Origin: Actinomycetales bacterium
GTDB taxonomy: Bacteria; Actinomycetota; Actinomycetes; S36-B12
Direction of reading: 5' to 3'
Length of the DNA stretch: 43,903 bases
NCBI GenBank assembly: GCA_018970765.1
Contig: JAGWVT010000016.1
Span: 1-43,903 of the forward strand
Position 1 is the first letter of the stretch, and each line of letters opens with the position of its first letter. The notes under the pieces were generated by a model. The model was not told the origin of the DNA and did no database searches. It was given only the letters and a program-made list of their open reading frames with translations. Of the stretch, positions 8,024 to 15,436 are shown in pieces. A program made the position numbers and the translations under genes.

Positions 8024-8896
8024 TCACCCCCTGGCCAGGTGCCACCATTCGGCAAGCACTGCCGCAGTGGCTTCGGGAGCATCGGCATTTGGCGAATGTC
8101 CGCTACCTGAGATGACCCGAACCTGCGCGCCGAGATCTTCAGCCATCGCCTGCTGCATCGCGATCGGCCAAGCATCGTCATGCTCGCCATAGACAATGGC
8201 CTTCGCCAGACCGACGCGTCCCTGGTGGCCGCCAACCACCGATGGTTCGGCACACAAGATCTTCGCCTTGGCGCGCAGGCCGACTGGATGGTTTGCCAGC
8301 CATCGCTGCCTGCAGAATTCCTCGACGTCTGGGGGTGGATCGTCCTGCCCTGCAGACCGCTCGAGGGCTCGCTTGACCTGCCAAAGGTCCTCCAAGGGAG
8401 TCTGTGGCAAGGCTTCGATCAATGCCGGCAGCGGACCCATCCGGCGTTCCGGGAGTGCCCCCGGACCGGTGCACAGACCCGTCCAGCTCGCGACAGGTAA
8501 GTCCGCTGCCTGGAGCGCGACTTGGCTCACCAAACCGCCGAAGGAGTGCCCCAGCAGGTGAGGTGGCTCCCTTTGGGGCCGGCGATTACGAGCGAGCCCG
8601 ACGATGTCGCGAAGGTCAGCCGCCAGGGCAGACAGTGCGTAGTCGGCTTCCTCGGCAGTCCCGGGACTTTGATATTGGCCCAGTTGGTCGAACGTGACCA
8701 CGCCGATGCCGTCGCGCGCCAAGGGTTCTAACAGGCCGATGAAGTCCTCTTTGCTGCCGGTGAAGCCAGGGACCAAGACCGCCCAGTCCTGAGCTGATGC
8801 CAGCCCCATGTGCAGGACCCGCCGCGGCCCCCGCGAGATCTGCCAGGTTTCCACAACGGCCATCGTGGGTAACTTCAGGAATGGCGGCGTGCTCAC
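8024..8896 (-). CDS. Alpha/beta hydrolase
   Basis: A 290-residue alpha/beta-hydrolase-fold protein. The nucleophile elbow GHSFGG (Ser) lies near residue 117, the acid is probably in YGEHDDAW, and the His in SGSGHSPN. A VLVPGFTGSKEDF oxyanion loop follows the first strands. The substrate is unknown; its operon position upstream of an acyl-ACP desaturase hints at a thioesterase, lipase or ester-hydrolase role (inference). The start is a GTG with GAGGT 7 nt upstream; an internal ATG about 11 residues later is an alternative. It diverges from the potassium-channel gene. Confidence 0.85.
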   Translation of the reverse strand: MSTPPFLKLPTMAVVETWQISRGPRRVLHMGLASAQDWAVLVPGFTGSKEDFIGLLEPLARDGIGVVTFDQLGQYQSPGTAEEADYALSALAADLRDIVGLARNRRPQREPPHLLGHSFGGLVSQVALQAADLPVASWTGLCTGPGALPERRMGPLPALIEALPQTPLEDLWQVKRALERSAGQDDPPPDVEEFCRQRWLANHPVGLRAKAKILCAEPSVVGGHQGRVGLAKAIVYGEHDDAWPIAMQQAMAEDLGAQVRVISGSGHSPNADAPEATAAVLAEWWHLARG

Positions 8897-9014
8897 TTCA
8901 CGACCTCATTTCCCCAGTACCGACTTGGCCTTTTTCGCAAATTTCCCAGGTTTCATTTCCAAGGTTCCGCGTGTCGCTCGTGACGCGGGGACCGAGGGCC
9001 ACAATCCTGCAGGG

Positions 9015-9668
9015 ATGGAAGGTGAAACCAAGAAGACAGATAGTACGAGCAAGGACACGGGCCGGCCCCATGCGACGGACGGGCATGACGGACAGCGCAG
9101 TCCCCGCAAGACAGTTCCGCGCACCCTGAAGCACCATGCCAAACGTGCGTACCCCGGTCTGCATCACGGCGTACGCATCCTGGCGGGAACTGCGCTGATC
9201 ATTCTCGTCATGACGCCTACCGGCGAGTTGGCCCGTTACAACGTACAAGGCGCACTGATTGGCGCCCTGGCGCTGCTTGCGGTCCTGCTGGGACTGTTCA
9301 TCGTGTTCCTGCGATGGCGCTTGACCAAACTCGACGAGGCTCGGTACCCAGGGTGGGCCGCCCTAGAGCTGTACACGCTGGCTGTCGTGATGTTCCTGGC
9401 GATCTTCAGCAAGCTCTATCTGATGGTCTCGCTGACGAACCCACAGGCCTTCACCGAACAACTCAATCACTTTACGGCGTATTACTTTGCTTTAACCGTG
9501 CTTGCAACGGTTGGCTTCGGTGACATCACCCCGATCACCGTGCTGGCACGATCCCTCACCATGGTGCAGATGGCTTTGGATCTCACCTTCCTGGCTCTAC
9601 TCGTTCGGCTCGTCTCCACCCATCGTCAGCGCGCCCATGCAGCCAAATCCGCTAGGTCCACTTCCTGA
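9015..9668 (+). CDS. Potassium channel family protein (Ion_trans_2, four-helix)
   Basis: A 217-residue membrane protein with four predicted transmembrane segments: RILAGTALIILVM, ALIGALALLAVLLGLFIVF, YTLAVVMFLAIFSKLYLMV and LTMVQMALDLTFLALLVRLV. A pore loop with the K+ selectivity filter T165-V-G-F-G-D170 lies between the third and fourth. The N-terminus is basic and cytoplasmic-looking. The ATG at 9015 is chosen because a longer reading start would run back into the divergent hydrolase promoter region. No RCK domain is attached, so gating is not visible. Its 3' end overlaps the convergent small membrane-protein gene by 17 bp. Confidence 0.88.
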   Translation: MEGETKKTDSTSKDTGRPHATDGHDGQRSPRKTVPRTLKHHAKRAYPGLHHGVRILAGTALIILVMTPTGELARYNVQGALIGALALLAVLLGLFIVFLRWRLTKLDEARYPGWAALELYTLAVVMFLAIFSKLYLMVSLTNPQAFTEQLNHFTAYYFALTVLATVGFGDITPITVLARSLTMVQMALDLTFLALLVRLVSTHRQRAHAAKSARSTS

Positions 9669-9891
9669 TCGTGAAGTACCACACGTAATAGGCACCCAGC
9701 GCGGGACCTCCGGCGATCATCAGGTAGGGGACGATGCCGCCTTGACCTCGTGAGATGTATCCCACTGCAGTGATCACCACTGCGACGGCAAGTGCGACGG
9801 CGACAACTGCGAAGACCCAGCGCTGAGGAGATCGTGACGACCAAGGCCTGGGATAATTTTCGTCGGACTTGGCATCCTCGACGGCACTCAT
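9652..9891 (-). CDS. Small membrane protein, unrecognised
   Basis: A 79-residue protein with a charged N-terminus and two hydrophobic segments (about residues 26-47, VFAVVAVALAVAVVITAVGYI, and 54-73, around VPYLMIAGGPALGAYYVWYF), ending in a basic IRKWT tail. No family was recognised. The ATG lies 9 bp after the stop of the LapA-like gene, so the two are probably co-transcribed. A GAGAAGTGAG element just upstream may serve as ribosome binding site. The gene end overlaps the potassium channel gene. Confidence 0.6.
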   Translation of the reverse strand: MSAVEDAKSDENYPRPWSSRSPQRWVFAVVAVALAVAVVITAVGYISRGQGGIVPYLMIAGGPALGAYYVWYFTIRKWT

Positions 9892-9900
9892 GTGCTCAGC

Positions 9901-10170
9901 TCACTTCTCCGAGTTGCCCTCAACCGGTTCCGGCTTGCGTAATTTGCGCACACCACGGCGCACCAACCCACCCATGAGGACGCCGAGGGCGAACGACACG
10001 ACGACCAGCAGCCATACCCAGACGTCGAAGGACCATCCGAAGTAGGCCACACGTACGGTTTGCAGATTCTGCACGGCGAAAATGAGCAGTAGGACAAGCA
10101 GGATGATGGTGACCCAGGTGCGCCAACCGGCACGCTGCTTCTTTTCTTTCGGTCGACCCAATTCGCTCAT
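9901..10170 (-). CDS. LapA-domain (DUF1049-like) membrane protein
   Basis: An 89-residue protein with a basic N-terminus, a first transmembrane segment TWVTIILLVLLLIFAVQN, the NLQTVRVAYFGWSFDVWVW link typical of the LapA/YciS domain, a second segment LLVVVSFALGVLMGGLV, then a basic tail. LapA proteins act at the inner membrane in envelope assembly in Gram-negatives; the role in actinobacteria is unknown. The start at 10170 is chosen because GTGGAGG lies about 6 nt upstream; a reading from 10224 would add 18 unlikely residues. Confidence 0.75.
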   Translation of the reverse strand: MSELGRPKEKKQRAGWRTWVTIILLVLLLIFAVQNLQTVRVAYFGWSFDVWVWLLVVVSFALGVLMGGLVRRGVRKLRKPEPVEGNSEK

Positions 10171-10264
10171 GACGCCTCCACGTGTCCACCTCCAACGAGG
10201 TCGCCCCATCCGAGGCTGACTCATTCTGCCCGAAACACCTCTACCGCGGGGCCGATTGCTGGCC

Positions 10265-10276
10265 TACGCTCACCTG
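10265..10276 (+). promoter_or_regulatory. Predicted -10 element, leaderless start of the crotonase gene
   Basis: TACGCT is followed by six bases and then the GTG at 10277. Transcription about 6-7 nt after the hexamer would begin at the start codon. No convincing -35 was seen. Confidence 0.6.
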
Positions 10277-11074
10277 GTGACGTCGCAGGCCTCCACTGGA
10301 GCGGTACTTGGCATTTCGGTCGAGAACAAACCACCAATCGCCACAATTCGGCTCGATCGACCTGAGCGGCTCAACGCCCTACTTCCCGGGGCGGTGGGCC
10401 GCTACGCCGAGGCTCTGCGCAGCGCCGATGAGGACCCAGCAGTACGTGCCATCGTTGTAACGGGGGCCGGTCGCGGATTCTGCGCGGGCGCTGATCTGGC
10501 GATTCTTAATGCTGGTACCGAAGCCCTGGAACGCTTCATGGACGAACAGCGACAGACGGATGTCCCCACGACCGCGCTCACCATTGGCACTCCGGTCATT
10601 ACCGCCATCAACGGACCGGCCGTCGGGCTCGGTTTTGTTGTGGCGCTGGCGGCAGACTTCCGCATCGCTGCCCCAACAGCCACCTTTTCATCGGTGTTTT
10701 CCCGGCTCGGCCTCGTAGCCGAGTACGGCATCGCCTGGCTCCTTCCTCGATTGGTCGGCCTAGGCGTTGCAACAGACCTATTGCTGACGGGCCGAACGAT
10801 TAACGCAAACGAGGCACTGGATCTGGGTCTGATCAATGCGATCGCCGACGATCCCTATTCGCAGGCATGCAGATACGCAGAAGACCTGGTAACGAACGTC
10901 TCGCCTACCTCGATTCGGACCATGAAGGCGCAACTGCTGGGCGCAACGACCCAGGATCTGCCGACAGCCGTCACGGATTCACTGGACCGGATGCGCGCCG
11001 GCTTCGCTAATCCGGACCTGGCCGAAGCATTGACTGCACGCGCCGAGAAGCGTCATCCCCGCTTTCAGGCGTAG
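10277..11074 (+). CDS. Enoyl-CoA hydratase/isomerase family protein
   Basis: A 265-residue crotonase-fold protein acting on acyl-CoA. The oxyanion-hole segments are present: GAGRGFCAGADL (about residues 63-75) and GPAVGLGF. Both catalytic glutamates of true enoyl-CoA hydratases look replaced: the GG.EL.L site reads VGLGFVVALAAD, and the PE.LG site reads SSVFSRLG. A Glu is present in GLVAEYG, at the position where PaaG-type isomerases carry Asp. An isomerase or another CoA activity is therefore likelier than hydration (inference). The GTG at 10277 is chosen because a TACGCT hexamer ends 6 nt before it. Confidence 0.85.
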   Translation: MTSQASTGAVLGISVENKPPIATIRLDRPERLNALLPGAVGRYAEALRSADEDPAVRAIVVTGAGRGFCAGADLAILNAGTEALERFMDEQRQTDVPTTALTIGTPVITAINGPAVGLGFVVALAADFRIAAPTATFSSVFSRLGLVAEYGIAWLLPRLVGLGVATDLLLTGRTINANEALDLGLINAIADDPYSQACRYAEDLVTNVSPTSIRTMKAQLLGATTQDLPTAVTDSLDRMRAGFANPDLAEALTARAEKRHPRFQA

Positions 11075-11092
11075 CCCGGGTGGCCCTGCCCG

Positions 11093-11659
11093 CTACAGGA
11101 GCAGACCACAGTGGGCCAGTGCCATGCGGACGAGTCGGCCCTGACCCCCAGACATTTCCTCTTGGATCTGCGGAGTCACGGCCTCCTGCGGACTCACCCA
11201 AATCAGATCAAGCGCGCTCTGCGAGGGCGCACACTCACCTTCAATGGGCACCACGAAGGCCAAGGACACCGCGTGCTGGCGTGGATCGTGAAAGCCGGTC
11301 ACATCAGCATTCGGGAAGTACTCGACCACCGTGAATGGTTGTGGCGATGCAGGCACCTTTGGCAGTGCCAACGGACCCAGGTCCTTTTCGAGGTGGCGCA
11401 AGAGAGCTTCGCGCACCCGTTCGCCATAGAGCACGCGACCGCTGACGACTGCGCGACTGATGCTGCCATCGGGCATGCCGCGCAGCAGCAGGCCAACGCT
11501 CAAAACCAAACCGTGCGCATCGGTACGAACCGGAACCGCATCCACGTACACGATCGGTAGGCGTTCGCGGGCCAGGTGCAGGTCTTCGTCACTGAGCCAG
11601 GCGGTGCGGATGTCGACAGAACTGCTCCCTGCGGAGCCGGTTTCCACGGTGTCGCTCAA
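11093..11659 (-). CDS. DUF4916 (Nudix-fold) protein
   Basis: A 188-residue protein resembling the actinobacterial DUF4916 Nudix-like family. A region GRVLYGERVREALLRHLEKD aligns with the Nudix box, but the metal-binding RE..EE core reads R-H..K-D, so pyrophosphohydrolase activity is doubtful. The TTG start has a strong GGGAGG Shine-Dalgarno 4 nt away, which decides the start. The gene converges on the crotonase end and diverges from msrB across 71 bp. Confidence 0.72.
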   Translation of the reverse strand: MSDTVETGSAGSSSVDIRTAWLSDEDLHLARERLPIVYVDAVPVRTDAHGLVLSVGLLLRGMPDGSISRAVVSGRVLYGERVREALLRHLEKDLGPLALPKVPASPQPFTVVEYFPNADVTGFHDPRQHAVSLAFVVPIEGECAPSQSALDLIWVSPQEAVTPQIQEEMSGGQGRLVRMALAHCGLLL

Positions 11660-11718
11660 GCTGCCTCCCGTCTGAGCTGATCACGCCCATCATGCCGTCT
11701 CTTCGCCTTCGCGACGAC

Positions 11719-11730
11719 TAAACTTCAGGC
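11719..11730 (+). promoter_or_regulatory. Predicted -10 element, leaderless msrB start
   Basis: TAAACT ends exactly 6 nt before the msrB GTG at 11731. No Shine-Dalgarno is present between them. Confidence 0.62.
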
Positions 11731-12189
11731 GTGGCACGTCAACATTCAACGCCGGCCAGTGACGGACCGGTGCGCCCGGACGGCGCGAACTACGCGGTGG
11801 TTCGTAGCGAGGACGAGTGGCAGCAACAACTCAATCCGCTTGAATATCACGTGCTCCGGGAGTCGGGCACCGAAGCCCCGTTCACCGGTGAGTACACCGA
11901 TACCGAGACACAGGGCGTCTACTCATGTCGTGCCTGTGGAGCCGAACTGTTTCGCAGCGCAGAGAAGTTCCATTCGCACTGCGGGTGGCCCAGCTTCTTC
12001 GCACCGGCAGACTCCGCGGCGGTTGTCACGCTGACGGACGACTCCCTGGGCCGCAGCAGAACCGAAGTCAGGTGTGCCTCCTGCGGAGGACACCTTGGAC
12101 ACGTCTTTGAGGGTGAGGGGTACCCCACCCCAACGGATCTGCGCTACTGCATCAATTCGGTCTCCCTGCGACTGGAGACCTCGGCCTAG
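11731..12189 (+). CDS. msrB: Peptide-methionine (R)-S-oxide reductase
   Basis: A 152-residue MsrB that reduces methionine-R-sulfoxide in damaged proteins in the cytoplasm. Zinc-site motifs CRAC and CASC are both present, as are the family blocks CGWPSF and GHLGHVFEG, and the catalytic Cys in RYCINSVSL. The length is normal for single-domain MsrB. It starts at GTG 11731, supported by the promoter hexamer just upstream. M. tuberculosis msrB (Rv2674) sits in the corresponding neighbourhood. Confidence 0.96.
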   Translation: MARQHSTPASDGPVRPDGANYAVVRSEDEWQQQLNPLEYHVLRESGTEAPFTGEYTDTETQGVYSCRACGAELFRSAEKFHSHCGWPSFFAPADSAAVVTLTDDSLGRSRTEVRCASCGGHLGHVFEGEGYPTPTDLRYCINSVSLRLETSA

Positions 12190-12263
12190 TAAGGTCCCCC
12201 GCTTGTTCGTTCCCCACCCTGATTCACCGGCGCGCCGAGGGGTTTGACGACCGATCTCCGGCC

Positions 12264-12275
12264 TAACCTGACGGC
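12264..12275 (+). promoter_or_regulatory. Predicted -10 element, leaderless DUF3000 start
   Basis: TAACCT followed by six bases and the ATG at 12276. A TTGACG lies at 12244-12249, but the 14-nt spacer is short for a -35. Confidence 0.6.
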
Positions 12276-12866
12276 ATGCGGACGATCCATGCGGGTGTGG
12301 ATGCCTTCGCCACGGCCATGGACCAGGTCGGCAAGGCGGAACTGCGCGCCGAGTTCGTTGTGGAAGAGTGCCCAGCCCCGGCCAGGCTCGCACCGCAGGC
12401 CCTGGCGCTGAGTGCCGAGGCAACGGAAGTCTCCGGATTAGATGCCTCTGGGCGGTTTGTGCTGCTCCACGATGCGGACGGCGTCGACGAGTGGGAAGGC
12501 ACATTTCGAGCAGTCGTGTTCATTCGCGCTGCGATCGAGCCTGACTTGGCCGTGGACCCGATGCTGCATGAGGTCTGCTGGTCGTGGGTCGAAGAGGCCC
12601 TGCAGGAGGCCGAGGCACCGGTGCAACTGCTGGGTGGCACAGTGACCGCCACGTCGAGCACGTCATTTGGCAGCCTGACCGACCGGCCTGCGCAGACCAT
12701 GGTGGAGGTTCGCGCCTCCTGGACGCCGGCCGCTGGAGCCGACGTCGGACCAGAATCGCTGATGGACCGCCACGTGCTCGCCTGGGGCAGCCTGCTCGCC
12801 AAGGCAGCCGGACTGATGCCTCTGCCACCTGGTGTTCGCCAGGTCGGCAGCCGACGATCGCCCTAA
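12276..12866 (+). CDS. DUF3000 domain protein
   Basis: A 196-residue protein matching the actinobacterial DUF3000 family (Rv2680-like), function unknown. Visible features are the N-terminal ATAMDQVGKAELRAEFVVEE helix, the GRFVLLHDADG and EWEGTFRAVVFIRA strands, and a C-terminal GSLLAKAAGLMPLPPGVRQ segment. No catalytic motif is evident. It lies immediately before RNase D, its usual partner in actinomycetes, with only 11 bp between the stop and the RNase D start. Confidence 0.85.
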   Translation: MRTIHAGVDAFATAMDQVGKAELRAEFVVEECPAPARLAPQALALSAEATEVSGLDASGRFVLLHDADGVDEWEGTFRAVVFIRAAIEPDLAVDPMLHEVCWSWVEEALQEAEAPVQLLGGTVTATSSTSFGSLTDRPAQTMVEVRASWTPAAGADVGPESLMDRHVLAWGSLLAKAAGLMPLPPGVRQVGSRRSP

Positions 12867-12877
12867 GTTGTCGCCAC
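12864..12877 (+). promoter_or_regulatory. Possible -10 element before RNase D
   Basis: TAAGTT ends 8 nt before the GTG at 12878 and overlaps the DUF3000 stop codon. The spacing would give an almost leaderless transcript. Weaker than the 6-nt cases. Confidence 0.35.
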
Positions 12878-14125
12878 GTGGGTGACTCAGATCCCGCAGC
12901 ACCTTCTGCCTTGACGGACGAACATCCGCTCCCCCTGCTGCAGTTGCGCGATGGTCCACCAACGTTGGTGACCACGGTCGAAGCAATGGACGAGGTGGTC
13001 CGTCGATTTCAGGCTGGCCGCGGTCCGATCGCCCTTGACGCTGAGCGCGCCTCCGGCTATCGCTACAGCCAGCGCGCCTACCTCCTGCAACTTCGCCGCG
13101 AAGGCTCCGGAACTGCCCTGATCGACCCCATTCGCTGCCCAGATCTGACTGCCCTGGCTGCGACCCTGGCGGAAGCCGAATGGGTACTGCACGCAGCTAC
13201 CCAAGACCTACCTTGCCTAGCCGAACTGAACCTCATACCCACCAATCTGTTCGACACCGAATTGGCGGGTCGACTCCTGGGCCGGGATCGAGTGGGCCTG
13301 GCGGCCCTGGTGGCCAGCGAACTTGGAATGCACCTGGCCAAGGGCCACGGCGCCGCCGACTGGTCACACCGGCCCCTGGCTCCCGAACTCCTGCAGTACG
13401 CCGCGCTCGACGTTGAGCTGCTCTTGGAACTTCGCGACGTCCTCATGCAGGCACTGATCGAACAGCAACGGTGGGAGTGGGCGCAGCAGGAGTTCGCCGC
13501 CCTGTGCTCGTTTCAACCCAAGAGCCGCGGCGAAGAGCCCTGGCGCAGGACGTCAGGGATTCATCGAGTGCGCAAACCACGAGCTTTGGCCGTGGTGCGC
13601 GCGCTCTGGCAGACCCGAGACGGCCTTGCTCAGCGCCTTGATCAGGCACCAGGACGCGTGCTACCGGATGCCGCAATCATCGCCGCGGCCCAAGCACTTC
13701 CGGCTGGCACCGATGCTCTAGGAGCGCTGCCGGAGTTCTCCGGACGCGGACAGCAACGGCGCCTGACCACTTGGTGGGCCGCCGTGGCAACTGCCATGGC
13801 ACTACCCGTCAGCGAACTACCCAAGGGCGCTCCAGAGACCGACGGTCCCCCGCCCCCGCGTCAGTGGGCAGATCGGGACCCGGAAGCGGCCGCCCGACTG
13901 GTGTCTGCACGCGCCGCGGTGGTGGACCTATCGATGTCCTTGGGAATCGCCGCCGAAGTCCTTATTTCCCCGGACCTGGTGCGCCGCTACTGCTGGGAAC
14001 CCCCTGAAGTGCCTGAGACGGAGTCGTACCTCCTCGGCGCTGGCGCTCGCCCCTGGCAGGTCGAGCAGGTCGCGCACCTTCTCGCGGCAGCCCAAGGCTC
14101 CACCAACGTTGTTACCGCTGAGTAG
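12878..14125 (+). CDS. RNase D family 3'-5' exonuclease with HRDC domain
   Basis: A 415-residue ribonuclease D homologue. The N-terminal DEDD exonuclease domain shows motif I DAE (ALDAERASGYRYSQ), motif II with HAATQDLPCL, and motif III YAALDVELL. An HRDC domain around residues 230-310 (RKPRALAVVRALWQTRDGLA) probably binds RNA. The C-terminal third is less conserved. It matures stable RNAs in other bacteria. The GTG at 12878 was chosen because reading earlier would overlap DUF3000. Rv2681 is the mycobacterial counterpart. Confidence 0.9.
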   Translation: MGDSDPAAPSALTDEHPLPLLQLRDGPPTLVTTVEAMDEVVRRFQAGRGPIALDAERASGYRYSQRAYLLQLRREGSGTALIDPIRCPDLTALAATLAEAEWVLHAATQDLPCLAELNLIPTNLFDTELAGRLLGRDRVGLAALVASELGMHLAKGHGAADWSHRPLAPELLQYAALDVELLLELRDVLMQALIEQQRWEWAQQEFAALCSFQPKSRGEEPWRRTSGIHRVRKPRALAVVRALWQTRDGLAQRLDQAPGRVLPDAAIIAAAQALPAGTDALGALPEFSGRGQQRRLTTWWAAVATAMALPVSELPKGAPETDGPPPPRQWADRDPEAAARLVSARAAVVDLSMSLGIAAEVLISPDLVRRYCWEPPEVPETESYLLGAGARPWQVEQVAHLLAAAQGSTNVVTAE

Positions 14126-14159
14126 CATTGGGGGTAGTCGAGGGAACGCGAGGTTCAGG

Positions 14160-14222
14160 ATGTCCGAACGAGCCGCAGTCAAGTCAGCCAAATCCCCGTC
14201 ACCGCAGGTCGGTGCGCGATGA
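14160..14222 (+). CDS. 20-codon mini-ORF overlapping the thiolase start
   Basis: An ATG at 14160 opens a 20-residue reading frame, MSERAAVKSAKSPSPQVGAR, which ends in a TGA that overlaps the thiolase ATG (ATGA at 14219-14222). A TAGCAT hexamer at 14123-14128 could be its promoter, and GAGG lies about 9 nt before the ATG. It may be a leader peptide that couples translation to the thiolase, or chance. Too short for homology. Confidence 0.35.
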   Translation: MSERAAVKSAKSPSPQVGAR

Positions 14223-15436
14223 GCGGCATGCAGCGCGAACTGCGCAATGTGGTCTTTGTCGATGGATTGCGTACGCCCTTCGGTCGTGCAGGCAGCGCCC
14301 TGGGCCAGGTTCGGGCCGACGACCTGATCGTGACCTGCATCAGGGAACTCCTGCGTCGCAATCCCCAGCTTGATCCCGCGCGCATTGACGACGTGAGTGT
14401 TGCCGCTGCGACCCAGATCGGGGATCAAGGCTTAACAGTGGGGCGTGTTGCAGCGCTGCTAGCCGGACTACCCAAGAGCGTGCCCGGCTACTCCATTGAT
14501 CGTATGTGCGCTGGAGCAATGACCGCCGTGACGACACTGTCCGCGTCGATCATGGCCGGCGCCTACGACGTGGCGATCGCTGGCGGCGTGGAGCACATGG
14601 GCCGGCACCCAATGGGCGAAGGTGTGGACCCCAACCCGCGATTCCTCGCTGAACGACTGGTCGACCCCGAAGCACTCCTGATGGGCAAGACAGCCGAAAA
14701 CCTGCATGACCGCTTCCCCCAACTGACAAAACAACGCTGTGATGCATACGCCGTGGGATCTCAGGAGAAGGCTGCCAAGGCATATGCCAACGGACTCATC
14801 CAAGAGGATCTGGTTTCGGTGGCCGCACGCGACGCGGAAGGCGCGTGGGGACTGATCGATGCCGATGAACTCCCCCGCCCGGGCACCTCATTAGAGGGGC
14901 TCGCCACCCTGCGTACGCCATTTCGTCCCCATGGTCGCGTCACCGCAGGCAACAGTTCGGGACTCACAGATGGCGCAACCGCCTGCCTGCTGGCGGCCGA
15001 AGACGTCGCCCGCGAGATGGGACTGACGGCCAAGATGCGAATGGTTGGCTTTGCCTTTGCCGGTGTTGAGCCAGAGGTGATGGGTGTCGGACCGGTGCCA
15101 AGTACCGAGAAGGCTCTGCAACGCACTGGTCTGTCTATTGACGAGATTGACATCTTCGAGATCAACGAGGCCTTCGCGGTACAGGTACTGGCCTTCCTTG
15201 ATCACTTCGGCATTGCCGACGACGATCCACGGGTGAACCCGATGGGTGGCGCCATCGCCCTGGGGCACCCATTGGCGACCAGTGGCATCCGCCTGATGAA
15301 CCATCTGGCTCGTCAATTCGCATTGAACCCAGCTGCTCGCTACGGCCTGACCACCATGTGTATCGGCTTGGGCATGGGTGGGACGGTCATCTGGGAGCGG
15401 ATGGACGCCACCAACGCAGCCTCGGCCGCCGCATGA
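14219..15436 (+). CDS. fadA: Acetyl-CoA C-acyltransferase (3-ketoacyl-CoA thiolase)
   Basis: A 405-residue thiolase that cleaves 3-ketoacyl-CoA with CoA in beta-oxidation. The acylated Cys lies in IDRMCAGAMTAV, the catalytic His in GHPLATSGIRLM, and the second Cys in TMCIGLGMGGT; NEAFAVQ is also intact. Length is typical. Its start overlaps a 20-codon mini-ORF, and its end overlaps fadB (ATGA), indicating a coupled FadA-FadB complex, as in Streptomyces SCO6027-SCO6026. Confidence 0.95.
   Translation: MSGMQRELRNVVFVDGLRTPFGRAGSALGQVRADDLIVTCIRELLRRNPQLDPARIDDVSVAAATQIGDQGLTVGRVAALLAGLPKSVPGYSIDRMCAGAMTAVTTLSASIMAGAYDVAIAGGVEHMGRHPMGEGVDPNPRFLAERLVDPEALLMGKTAENLHDRFPQLTKQRCDAYAVGSQEKAAKAYANGLIQEDLVSVAARDAEGAWGLIDADELPRPGTSLEGLATLRTPFRPHGRVTAGNSSGLTDGATACLLAAEDVAREMGLTAKMRMVGFAFAGVEPEVMGVGPVPSTEKALQRTGLSIDEIDIFEINEAFAVQVLAFLDHFGIADDDPRVNPMGGAIALGHPLATSGIRLMNHLARQFALNPAARYGLTTMCIGLGMGGTVIWERMDATNAASAAA

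Noticed and set aside
7435-8115. 226-codon frame antisense to the desaturase and hydrolase genes
   Set aside because: Spans two genes with clear catalytic motifs on the other strand.
12584-12877. N-terminal extension of RNase D
   Set aside because: The longer frame would overlap the DUF3000 gene; the conserved domain begins after GTG 12878.
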